Positions 1 to 6,275 of a stretch of 10,979 nt of DNA are shown one piece after another (position 1 is the stretch's first letter; the number at the start of each line of letters is the position of its first letter). The stretch covers positions 1 through 10,979 of the forward strand of contig DAHWTK010000053.1 of assembly GCA_027328825.1 (NCBI GenBank), read 5' to 3'. Under the pieces are notes generated by a model. It saw only the letters and a list, made by a program, of their open reading frames with translations, was not told where the DNA came from and did no database searches. The translations under genes and the position numbers were made by a program. The stretch is from Nitrospirota bacterium (GTDB taxonomy: Bacteria > Nitrospirota > JACRHJ01).

Positions 1-671
1 ACATTCTTCGGGTCGCCGTTAATATAGTCAGTAGCGCTGAGCGCAGCGGTGCCGCTCGATTCTCTCGTGGTATGACACTTCGCGCAGAAATCGGAGATAT
101 AGTTGTCCCCAGTGTCGGCACGAAGGAACGGCCTGATGCCGGAGCCGCCCAGTGGGTCGCCGCCGTTTGTGCTGTTGCCGTCCTGATGCGGGTTGTGGCA
201 CGAGGTACATTCCATGTACGTCACGCCGCTCTCGGTGTAAGGCAGCACGTTCGTTGTGCCGATAGGCGTGGGCGCGGTCGTGTCAAGCTTTCCCCTGAGG
301 ACGGTCAGGTCGTTGCTGTGAGAGGTGTCTGCATAAACGGTGGTGCCCACCTGATGCGCAGGCAGTCCGCCCTTGTTCTGAACGGTGAAGTTGGCATTGA
401 CGTGACAGCTTGCGCAGAGCAGTTCAACACCGTGAGGAGATCTGCTCCAGTTGTTGGCACCTGCTATGCTGGTGATGGTGGTGTTGTTCCACAAACGTTT
501 TCTCTGTTTTGCGGCGTGCGGCACATGGCACATATCGCAGGTGCCGTATACGTAGCCGCCAGCGCCGGCCTGGCCCGTGAAGTCATGCGGCGACCCCAGA
601 ATCATCGCGAACGCCGGGTAGGCTGTAAGCGTTACCGCCGCCGCGATCAGAACCGTTAATAATCTTTTCAT
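1..671 (-). CDS. Secreted multiheme cytochrome c, C-terminus cut by window edge
   Basis: This is an exported c-type cytochrome that should carry electrons in the periplasm or at the cell surface. The 223 visible residues start with a signal peptide (MKRLLTVLIA, a hydrophobic core, then YPAFA as the likely cleavage site near residue 22). Four CXXCH haem-attachment motifs follow: CDMCH (45-49), CASCH (85-89), CTSCH (154-158) and CAKCH (195-199). The first and third continue as CHVPH and CHNPH, the look of the paired-CXXCH families. Spare histidines (29, 52, 79, 105, 117, 161) could be distal ligands. The ATG at 669-671 is preceded by GGGAG. The frame is open to the left edge, so the true haem count is at least four. 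It lies 136 bases after the FN3-NHL gene and may share its transcript. The exact family and partner are not determinable here. Confidence 0.9.
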   Translation of the reverse strand, partial: MKRLLTVLIAAAVTLTAYPAFAMILGSPHDFTGQAGAGGYVYGTCDMCHVPHAAKQRKRLWNNTTITSIAGANNWSRSPHGVELLCASCHVNANFTVQNKGGLPAHQVGTTVYADTSHSNDLTVLRGKLDTTAPTPIGTTNVLPYTESGVTYMECTSCHNPHQDGNSTNGGDPLGGSGIRPFLRADTGDNYISDFCAKCHTTRESSGTAALSATDYINGDPKN

Positions 672-739
672 CTCTACTCTCCCATTTGTTTCGGTTTATC
701 TTATAAACACATCAGAAAAAAGCAAAAACTAATTAATTT

Positions 740-751
740 CACCTCCCTCCC
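740..751 (-). promoter_or_regulatory. G-rich 12-mer upstream of the cytochrome gene
   Basis: On the minus strand this reads GGGAGGGAGGTG, 68 bases before the cytochrome start codon. An identical 12-mer occurs at 2702-2713 upstream of the NHL gene. It looks like a very strong Shine-Dalgarno, but no start codon follows at a useful distance here. A perfect -35-like TTGACA lies just before it (753-758), but the -10 expected 17 bases further on is poor (TAATTA), so a promoter is only a possibility. Confidence 0.3.
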
Positions 752-807
752 TTGTCAAAATATACGAATTCCAAATCTCTCGATATGCAGAAAACTCCCG
801 ATAACTA

Positions 808-2481
808 TTACTTCACTGGCGGCGTGACGTTCACGGTCTGCTCCTGAAGCTGGAATACCGCTACCTTGCCCGCCAGTCCTTCGGTTACGTAGAGCCTGTC
901 ATGGCTGTCTATGGCTATGCCGTTCGATGCCGGGATCGGCAATGGCCCGTTCTTTGTTTCATTGCAGAGCGCGTAGAGAAATTTGCCTTCCGGGCTGAAT
1001 ACCTGTATGTTCGGCGACATTCCCAGCGCTACAAAAATATCACCCTTCTTATCCACGGCAACCCCTGACGGGAAATAAAACTCGCCGACGCCGTCGCCGT
1101 ATTTTCCTATGTAGTTTTTAAGGTCGCCATTCCTGTCAAGCACTTCAACTCTCGCCATTCCGGAATCGACAATAGCCAAGTCGCCGTTTTTCAATACCGC
1201 GGAATATGCCGGACCGTTAATCAGGAGCTTATCGTGGTATATCCTCTTTTCTTTTTCGGATTTTGCCCCCACCCAGTCATACAGATGCCTGTTGTCGGCG
1301 TCATATACGTGTACGCCGTTGATAACCGGGTCGGTTATATAAATTCTTCCGTCTCCTGCAATGGAGATTTTGTGGTTCCGGGCATACGTCCTGTCGTCCT
1401 TAACGTATTGATGTATCTTCGAGTCGTCTACATTTATGGTCCCGACTGGCTTGCCGGTAAAATCGAATATGCTTATTGTCGAACCGCTGTAATCGGACAC
1501 GTAAATATTGCCGTCCCGGCCCACTGCAACACCCATCGCCGTGCCGAAATGTTGATGCCCGTCCACGCCGTCCTTGCGTATGCCGAACTGGTATTTGCCG
1601 TTCATGTCGTATACGATCACGCCGCCGTACATCTGAGACGTAACGTATATGTGCCCGACGGCTTCGTCAACCGCAACATCCATGGCCATGTAAGGATTTG
1701 CGTTTTTGTTTTTCGCGTCTTCTGCGCCGGGTATTGTAAAGAGGAGCTTGGCCGGCCTCATAGGGGTCGGCTCGGCTTCCTTCTCGGCCTGCTTCTGCTC
1801 GGCCACCACTTTTGCGGGAGAGGGTATCGACACGGAAAGCATGTTGGAATACTTTGTCTCGTTGAACTGGCTGTCCACCGATGTTGCGACATAGTAGTAC
1901 GTTATGCCGGGTTTTACGCTTTTATCACTGTACATGTCGCTGGAAGAGGAGCCTATCAGGGCGTAATCCTTGCCCTTTACCGTGGAACGGTAAATATTTA
2001 CGCCGACAAAATTGGTGCCCACGGCATTGTCCCACCTTATGCCCACGGAATACTGGTTTCCCGGTTCCTGCTTCAGGTGCAGGCCGGCGAGCCTTGGCAC
2101 CCTGAGGGGAATGAAGACTTTTTTAGGCGCATTGGCGGCGGTGGTTACGGACCATGCGGCGGTCTTTGACTTCTCTTTTCCGCCGACGACAGCAGATATG
2201 TAATAATGCAGGGTTTTGCCTGCCGGAAGGTTCTTGTCTATGAACCTGTTGACCTTAGGCTCGCCTATGATCCTGGCCTTCATGCGCCCTTCCGACCTGT
2301 AAACCTTGTATCCCGACGCTCCCGGAACGGGAAGCCACTGCATCAGGACGGTCTTACCCTCAAGTTTCGGATAGCCGCCCATAAACTGAACACTTCCGGC
2401 AAAAGCGGACACCGAGCCTGCGAGAAGCGCTCCGAAAACCACTGCAAACAACATCGACTTTGCAATGTACCCAGCCCTCAT
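808..2481 (-). CDS. Secreted protein with two FN3-like domains and a six-bladed NHL propeller
   Basis: A 557-residue exported protein, probably a periplasmic or surface scaffold or binding protein; no catalytic motif is visible. A signal peptide (residues 1 to about 28, ending SAFA) is followed by two fibronectin-III-like beta domains (about 33-116 and 127-221), each with the typical W...GYKVYRS or GVNIYRS strand and a late Tyr-rich strand. A charged linker (about 222-242, AEQKQAEKEAEP) leads into about six NHL-type repeats (245-548) with recurrent motifs such as MDVAVDEAVGHIYVTS, GVAVGRDGNIYVSD, GVAVDKKGDIFVA and GIAIDSHDRLYVTE. The ATG has GGAGG eight bases upstream. Two stop codons (TAA TAG) end it. 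Its neighbour downstream is the multiheme cytochrome, suggesting a role in an extracytoplasmic redox complex; that link is inference. Promoter and leader are listed separately. Confidence 0.88.
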   Translation of the reverse strand: MRAGYIAKSMLFAVVFGALLAGSVSAFAGSVQFMGGYPKLEGKTVLMQWLPVPGASGYKVYRSEGRMKARIIGEPKVNRFIDKNLPAGKTLHYYISAVVGGKEKSKTAAWSVTTAANAPKKVFIPLRVPRLAGLHLKQEPGNQYSVGIRWDNAVGTNFVGVNIYRSTVKGKDYALIGSSSSDMYSDKSVKPGITYYYVATSVDSQFNETKYSNMLSVSIPSPAKVVAEQKQAEKEAEPTPMRPAKLLFTIPGAEDAKNKNANPYMAMDVAVDEAVGHIYVTSQMYGGVIVYDMNGKYQFGIRKDGVDGHQHFGTAMGVAVGRDGNIYVSDYSGSTISIFDFTGKPVGTINVDDSKIHQYVKDDRTYARNHKISIAGDGRIYITDPVINGVHVYDADNRHLYDWVGAKSEKEKRIYHDKLLINGPAYSAVLKNGDLAIVDSGMARVEVLDRNGDLKNYIGKYGDGVGEFYFPSGVAVDKKGDIFVALGMSPNIQVFSPEGKFLYALCNETKNGPLPIPASNGIAIDSHDRLYVTEGLAGKVAVFQLQEQTVNVTPPVK

Positions 2482-2501
2482 TTTCCTACCTCCAAACTTA
2501 T

Positions 2502-2526
2502 AAAAAAATCCATTTCAAGGATTTTT
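2502..2526 (-). terminator. AT-rich hairpin with T-run before the NHL ribosome binding site
   Basis: On the minus strand, AAAAATCC (2526-2519) and GGATTTTT (2511-2504) form a perfect 8-bp stem with a 7-nt loop, and the Ts continue to 2502, giving a run of seven. It ends about 10 bases before the GGAGG of the NHL gene. The stem has only two G-C pairs, so as a terminator it would be weak; its place suggests an attenuator-like or RBS-proximal element. Confidence 0.4.
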
Positions 2527-2676
2527 ACTATTAAGATACCCTCGCACAACCTGCCAGTGATGCAATTCCCATGCCCCTTATAAAAAACAGAGTCTCCCAT
2601 TTTTATTGTCGATTAGCTCATGCCTCGCCTCCATCCATTAAACGCTACGGTGTAAAACTCGAATAAAATCTTATAG

Positions 2677-2697
2677 TTAGAATCTTAAAACACACAT
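2677..2697 (-). other. Possible six-codon leader mini-ORF (MCVLRF)
   Basis: An ATG at 2695-2697 is preceded, with an ideal six-base gap, by GGAGG within the run GGGAGGGAGGTGG. It is followed by TAA after six codons. The signal is as strong as that of any real gene in the window, but so short a peptide cannot be supported by composition. It could be a leader peptide or a chance ATG. Confidence 0.25.
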
Positions 2698-2701
2698 TTA
2701 C

Positions 2702-2713
2702 CACCTCCCTCCC
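2702..2713 (-). promoter_or_regulatory. G-rich 12-mer in the NHL leader, identical to 740-751
   Basis: GGGAGGGAGGTG on the minus strand, about 65 bases after the predicted transcription start and 220 bases before the NHL start codon. Here it is correctly spaced to act as ribosome binding site for the mini-ORF at 2677-2697. Confidence 0.3.
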
Positions 2714-2774
2714 GGGTTTAGATACAAAGGAGAGTCGTTTCGATTTAACTCGTAATTTATTGAATACGCTAAGA

Positions 2775-2803
2775 ATTATATTTTTAGGTTAGCCTATGGC
2801 CAA
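2775..2803 (-). promoter_or_regulatory. Predicted sigma-70-type promoter of the NHL gene
   Basis: On the minus strand TTGGCC (2803-2798, four of six matches to TTGACA) is separated by exactly 17 bases from a perfect TATAAT (2780-2775). Transcription would start near 2768, giving a leader of roughly 290 nt before the NHL start codon at 2481. Confidence 0.6.
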
Positions 2804-2914
2804 TTTCTGGCGGACATAAAAATATATTTATATACTCATGGCATTTATTACATAGACTATGGCCTGTAAACCCCCGACTCAAGCATAAAACCAGCGCTGA
2901 GCGAAAAAGCTCAT

Positions 2915-4711
2915 CTATTTGCCAACACTTTCGAGCTTCTTTTGCAGCGAAACCGCCCACTTGTCCAGAAGCTCGTTATTAAAGCCGAGTTTTTTTGCGA
3001 TGAAATAGGCCTTCAAAGCCTCTGTCGGGCGCGATGTCGCTTGGGACCATATAGCCGCTTCCCATGCGTAAATATTCAATACGCCCTCCACGGCGAAGGC
3101 CTTGTTCGTGCTGTCGTCGATTGCGCCCCTGAGATTATAAAGCCCCCATATCCTGCCGAGCGGCCTGGGCCTTCCCGGGGGCAGCATCCAGGCTACACCC
3201 TGCGGTATAAGGGATGTCATGGGTATCTTCAACTGGGTCGCCGAAGAAAAATCGAAATAAACGGAGGTCTTCTTTTTAAGCCTTTTGGCCATGCCGTCCA
3301 CGTTGCTTCGCAGGTCCGAAAGAGAGGCGCGCGGCGAGAAAGGAATGCCGTATCTCGCGTACATCCCGGCCTGGCAGTCCTGCATGTACCAGTCGTATGA
3401 CAAAAGCTCCGCGTGTACAAAAAACACGTCGTCCCGGTATTTCTCGACACCCTGTCTGTACCACACAGGGAATACGCCGTTGTCCCCCCAGGAAAATATC
3501 GCGGAAAACGGCCTTGTTGAATTCAGCTCGTTACCCGCAAGGTCGTATGCGAAGAAATTCTTCGAGTTATCGAGCGCCTTGTAATTGGAAACGAGAAGGA
3601 ACACCGGTAGCGCGGAAAGCAAAAGCGCGCAAGATGCGGGTATCAGTCTGTTCTTTGTCGGCAGCTTCTCCCACAGAAACGATAACCCCGCGGCCAGCAC
3701 TGGGACAAGGAAAATGAATACCGGGTTATAGTATTTGTCGAGAAGCCCCATCTTCCTTACCGCGATTGCGCTGATGGTAAGAAACGTCATGCAGAAATAA
3801 AACGATGTCCCGGCGATTATCATGAACATAAGCCATCGTCGTTTCCTGAGCAGGTAAATAAGCCCTGCCGAGATGCCAAGCGCCGCAAATCCGGCGACAA
3901 TTTTTGTACCCGTGAAAAACGACGATATGTTCAACATGGTCGATCTGAGCATACTGCCGTAGCTGTCCCACTTCAGTACCCACATGATATTCCTGAGAGT
4001 GTCCGGCCTGCCTATGTCGATAAGCGGCCCGGCGTGTCCGCGAATGGGGTCGTAAAGGAATGCAGACCACGCCAGCATGAAGAGGCTGACGGATACCAGT
4101 AACACATTTGCCTTTCTGGTGCGGCGGCGGGATACGAGGTAAAGAACAAATGCCGGTATGACGAAATATGCGCTCTCGTGGCTTACAAGCGAAAACCCAA
4201 GGGAAAGCGTTGAGAGATAGAGCCACCTGATGTCCTCGGATTCCTCGAACAAAAGCAGGAGATATGCGGTCAGCGCAAGAAGAAACGTCGAAAGGGTGCG
4301 TACGGCGGCCACGACGGAGACGCCCCAGAAATAGCTGTAAAATGCAAAAGACAGCGCGGCGGCGGCTGACAGCCATTCCGCAGAAGGCATCCCGCGAAGG
4401 GCCTTTTTAATCATGAGGAAAAGTATGTATACGGCTCCGGATGCAAAGACGGCGGACATGACGTTCAGCCTGTAGACAATGCTTCCGAAGGGCAGAAAGG
4501 TAAACAGCTTTCCGATAATGCAGTACAGTGGGTATCCCGGAGGGTGCGGGATTCCGAGGGACCATGCGGCGGTGCTCAGCTCTCCGCAATCCCAGAATGT
4601 CACCTCCGGGGCAAGCGTGAGCAGATATACCGCGAAAGACCCAAAAAAAACGGCAGGCCCCGCAAAGGTTCCCGCCATTATTTTAAAAGCGCCATCCTTT
4701 TCTTCTGACAT
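2915..4711 (-). CDS. GT117/DUF2723 (TMEM260-like) multi-pass membrane protein
   Basis: A 598-residue membrane protein of the DUF2723 family, related to TMEM260 and classed as a putative lipid-linked glycosyltransferase of the GT-C fold. The N-terminus carries the family signature: a first membrane helix (about 17-33), then TLAPEVTFWDCGELSTAA (32-49) with acidic Asp41 and Glu44 at the external face, then GIPHPPGYPLY (53-63) and RLNVMSAVFA (81-90). About ten to twelve hydrophobic segments run to about residue 375. The rest (about 390-598) is soluble, and its last 60 residues are helical and TPR-like. The ATG follows the thioredoxin/TPR gene stop by 15 bases, with a weak Shine-Dalgarno (TAGGGT), suggesting translation tied to the upstream gene. 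Substrate and acceptor are unknown; glycosylation of exported proteins is the family-based guess. Where I expect an E-V-Y motif in helix 4 this protein has A-V-R (136-138). Confidence 0.85.
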   Translation of the reverse strand: MSEEKDGAFKIMAGTFAGPAVFFGSFAVYLLTLAPEVTFWDCGELSTAAWSLGIPHPPGYPLYCIIGKLFTFLPFGSIVYRLNVMSAVFASGAVYILFLMIKKALRGMPSAEWLSAAAALSFAFYSYFWGVSVVAAVRTLSTFLLALTAYLLLLFEESEDIRWLYLSTLSLGFSLVSHESAYFVIPAFVLYLVSRRRTRKANVLLVSVSLFMLAWSAFLYDPIRGHAGPLIDIGRPDTLRNIMWVLKWDSYGSMLRSTMLNISSFFTGTKIVAGFAALGISAGLIYLLRKRRWLMFMIIAGTSFYFCMTFLTISAIAVRKMGLLDKYYNPVFIFLVPVLAAGLSFLWEKLPTKNRLIPASCALLLSALPVFLLVSNYKALDNSKNFFAYDLAGNELNSTRPFSAIFSWGDNGVFPVWYRQGVEKYRDDVFFVHAELLSYDWYMQDCQAGMYARYGIPFSPRASLSDLRSNVDGMAKRLKKKTSVYFDFSSATQLKIPMTSLIPQGVAWMLPPGRPRPLGRIWGLYNLRGAIDDSTNKAFAVEGVLNIYAWEAAIWSQATSRPTEALKAYFIAKKLGFNNELLDKWAVSLQKKLESVGK

Positions 4712-4726
4712 CTATTTTCTTAAACC

Positions 4727-5734
4727 CTACCAGTTGGCGAGGTTCTCCGCGGCTTTTCTGTAATACTTAGCCGCCTTGTCGAAAGCGCCCTTTTTCTCGT
4801 ACGCCCTGCCAAGCTCGAAATACGCGCGGGCAGGCTGCGGATTAAGCTTCGACGCTTCCGTCAGAATCGCGATGCCCTTGTCTACCTGCCCCTGCGCCAC
4901 AAGGCAGGAACCAAGCCCCGTCTTAGCCTCGTTCGATTTCGGCTCCTGCTTGAGCGCCAGGCTGAACTGTTCGTCGGCCTTTCTCGTATCCCCCTTGCTC
5001 AGAAGGGCGAAGCCGTATTTTACATGCGCCTCAGTGAGGTCCGGAGCGGACTTCACCGCGGCGTCGAGCTCATTGCAGGCGTTCGTATACATCCGGCGTT
5101 TCATCAGGTCTTCCGCCAGCATCATGTGCCGCTCCGCCTTGGCCAGGGCGGGGGCGACGGTTTCGTTGGCCTTAGGGTTAAGCTCGTCGTACAGTTGTTT
5201 ACTGCTTATTTCGCCAAGGGCAAGCCGGAGGTTGCCGACTACCGTATCCTTGTATTTCCAGTCGCACATCGGCACCTGGACTGCAAGCTTGCCGTCCTTC
5301 CCGACTATGCCTGTGGTGGGGTAGAGTATTGTGCCCCAGGCCCCGTACACCTTGCGATTGGCGTCGTATAAAACCGGGAAGGCGATATTTTCCTTCTGCA
5401 CCAGGACGGGTATGTTGTTTTTCTGGTCGGCCTCCGAGACTATCGCCAGGAACTCGACGCCCTTGGATGAAAACTCCGGATATATCTTCTGAAGAATCTT
5501 CATTGCGCGGACGGAGCCGCTCTGGTCCGGCCTTATAAATATAACCAGCGTAATCCTTCCCGCGAAGGATGAAAGGGAGTAGTCCTTGCCGGAGTTGTCC
5601 GTGAGGGTGAAATCCGGGGCAGGCTGGCCGACCGAGACATTTCTGAATGCATTCGCGGCATGGGAGGTCCCGGCGAGAACGGCCCCCGCTATCAGAAACG
5701 GAATGAATATCTTTACCAGGCGTTTCGCAAACAT
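4727..5734 (-). CDS. Exported thioredoxin-fold (AhpC/TSA-TlpA type) protein lacking CXXC, with four TPRs
   Basis: A 335-residue exported protein. A signal peptide (1 to about 26; KRLVKIF, hydrophobic core, TSHA|ANA) is followed by a redoxin domain (about 33-175): GQPAPDFTLTDNSGKDYSLSSF (36-57), the core strand ITLVIFIRP (61-69) and the cis-Pro loop LYPTTGIVGKDGKLA (138-152). Where TlpA proteins carry W-C-x-x-C this one has D-Q-S-G-S (70-74), so both redox cysteines are absent; Cys157 and Cys220 lie elsewhere. The C-terminal half holds four TPRs (about 202-233, 234-267, 268-300, 302-332), such as AYFELGRAYEKKGAFDKAAKYYRKA. I chose the ATG at 5732-5734 because GAAGGAG sits five bases before it; an in-frame TTG at 5752 would put that Shine-Dalgarno inside the gene. 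It has its own promoter (5780-5808) and precedes the GT117 gene by 15 bases. A binding or scaffolding role is more likely than oxidoreductase activity. Confidence 0.85.
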   Translation of the reverse strand: MFAKRLVKIFIPFLIAGAVLAGTSHAANAFRNVSVGQPAPDFTLTDNSGKDYSLSSFAGRITLVIFIRPDQSGSVRAMKILQKIYPEFSSKGVEFLAIVSEADQKNNIPVLVQKENIAFPVLYDANRKVYGAWGTILYPTTGIVGKDGKLAVQVPMCDWKYKDTVVGNLRLALGEISSKQLYDELNPKANETVAPALAKAERHMMLAEDLMKRRMYTNACNELDAAVKSAPDLTEAHVKYGFALLSKGDTRKADEQFSLALKQEPKSNEAKTGLGSCLVAQGQVDKGIAILTEASKLNPQPARAYFELGRAYEKKGAFDKAAKYYRKAAENLANW

Positions 5735-5779
5735 GGCGGCTCCTTCTTTCAAAAAGCGTTTCTACGTAAGGCGATAGAT

Positions 5780-5808
5780 AATCTACCACTAAGCCCGCTT
5801 TTTGTCCA
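5780..5808 (-). promoter_or_regulatory. Predicted sigma-70-type promoter of the redoxin-TPR/GT117 operon
   Basis: On the minus strand TGGACA (5808-5803, five of six to TTGACA), a 17-base spacer and TAGATT (5785-5780, four of six to TATAAT). The start site near 5773 gives a leader of about 39 nt. It lies just past the terminator of the preceding cluster, as expected for a new transcription unit. Confidence 0.6.
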
Positions 5809-5843
5809 TAATTTTCTTGATTTTGTAGGGGGTCTGAAAAGGC

Positions 5844-5871
5844 AAAAAAAACTCGCCCTCAGGGGCGGGTT
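5844..5871 (-). terminator. Intrinsic terminator after the rhodanese gene
   Basis: On the minus strand the arms AACCCGCCC (5871-5863) and GGGCGAGTT (5858-5850) pair with one internal A-C mismatch around a four-base loop (CTGA). Eight Ts follow (5851-5844), overlapping the end of the stem. It lies 17 bases past the rhodanese stop codon and closes the Nudix-APH-HAD-rhodanese cluster. Confidence 0.88.
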
Positions 5872-5887
5872 GAAAGAGAATTTTATC

Positions 5888-6232
5888 TTATGCTGCGAGA
5901 CGTTCGGGCCCTTCCGTCAGGAAACCCGCGACTTTCCAGTCCATAAGCCCACCTTCGTACTCCATGACGTTTTCGTATCCCATGTTCAGGAGAATCTCGG
6001 AGGCCTTGGTGCTAAGTGTACACTCGAAGGCGCCGCAGTAGACTATAATCTCCATATCCTTGCCGAAATCCTTCTGGACTCGCATGGACAGCTCCGAAAT
6101 GGGTATCGATATGGCCCCTTTTATGTGTTCCTTCTCGTAATCGCCTCTCTCCCGGACGTCTACAAGTATCACCCTGCCCGGAGATTCATGTAGCTTCCGC
6201 CTCAGTTCGTCCCGGCCGATAGACCTTACCAT
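5888..6232 (-). CDS. Single-domain rhodanese-like sulfurtransferase
   Basis: A 114-residue cytoplasmic protein made of one rhodanese domain, the usual length for the free-standing form. The order is as expected: VILVDVRERGDYEKEHIKGA (21-40, the CH2A-type segment), ISIPISEL (41-48), then the active-site loop after strand EIIVY: Cys66 in C-G-A-F-E-C (66-71), and the C-terminal GYENVMEYEGGLMDWKVAG (85-103). Cys66 would carry the persulfide; the second cysteine at 71 is five residues on. The ATG at 6230-6232 is chosen because GGAGG lies seven bases upstream; an upstream TTG at 6253 would swallow that site. It follows the HAD gene by 43 bases and is the last gene before the terminator. Sulfur donor and acceptor are not evident. 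Confidence 0.88.
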   Translation of the reverse strand: MVRSIGRDELRRKLHESPGRVILVDVRERGDYEKEHIKGAISIPISELSMRVQKDFGKDMEIIVYCGAFECTLSTKASEILLNMGYENVMEYEGGLMDWKVAGFLTEGPERLAA

Positions 6233-6275
6233 TGCAAACCTCCAATCACACAACGCCCTGTCTCCCTTTTCTAAA

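Larger units (their letters stand above)
2482..2914. other. 433-base AT-rich intergenic region; leader of the NHL gene
   Basis: No gene is supported here. Read on the minus strand it holds a good sigma-70-type promoter (2775-2803), then about 290 bases of presumed 5' leader containing a strong Shine-Dalgarno-like 12-mer (2702-2713) in front of a six-codon mini-ORF (2677-2697), and a hairpin with a T-run (2502-2526) directly before the NHL ribosome binding site. I looked for the conserved pieces of GEMM-type cyclic-dinucleotide and cobalamin riboswitches and did not recognise them. Confidence 0.6.

Noticed and set aside
72..659. A 195-codon plus-strand frame opposite the cytochrome
   Set aside because: The minus strand carries a signal peptide and four CXXCH motifs in one open frame to the window edge; the plus frame is its shadow.
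672..807. Own promoter for the cytochrome gene from TTGACA at 753-758
   Set aside because: The -35 is perfect, but the -10 at the proper spacing (TAATTA) matches poorly, so I did not list it as a promoter.
1234..2169. A 311-codon open frame on the plus strand opposite the NHL gene
   Set aside because: It is antisense to a clear domain-bearing protein, has no domain of its own, is rich in odd His/Val/Cys strings, and reflects the GC-rich codon use of the real gene.
2898..2913. Small hairpin (TGAGC/GCTCA) after the GT117 stop codon
   Set aside because: The stem is only 5 bp, the Ts are in the loop rather than after the stem, and what follows is GCGCTGG; too weak to call a terminator.
2482..2914. 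A GEMM-type cyclic-dinucleotide riboswitch in the NHL leader
   Set aside because: I looked for the conserved purine-rich loop and receptor pieces on both strands and could not find them; a covariance search would decide.
5199..5789. A 196-codon minus-strand frame overlapping the redoxin-TPR gene
   Set aside because: It is Arg/Gly/His-rich without recognisable motifs, and runs through the promoter and ribosome binding site of the real gene in another frame.
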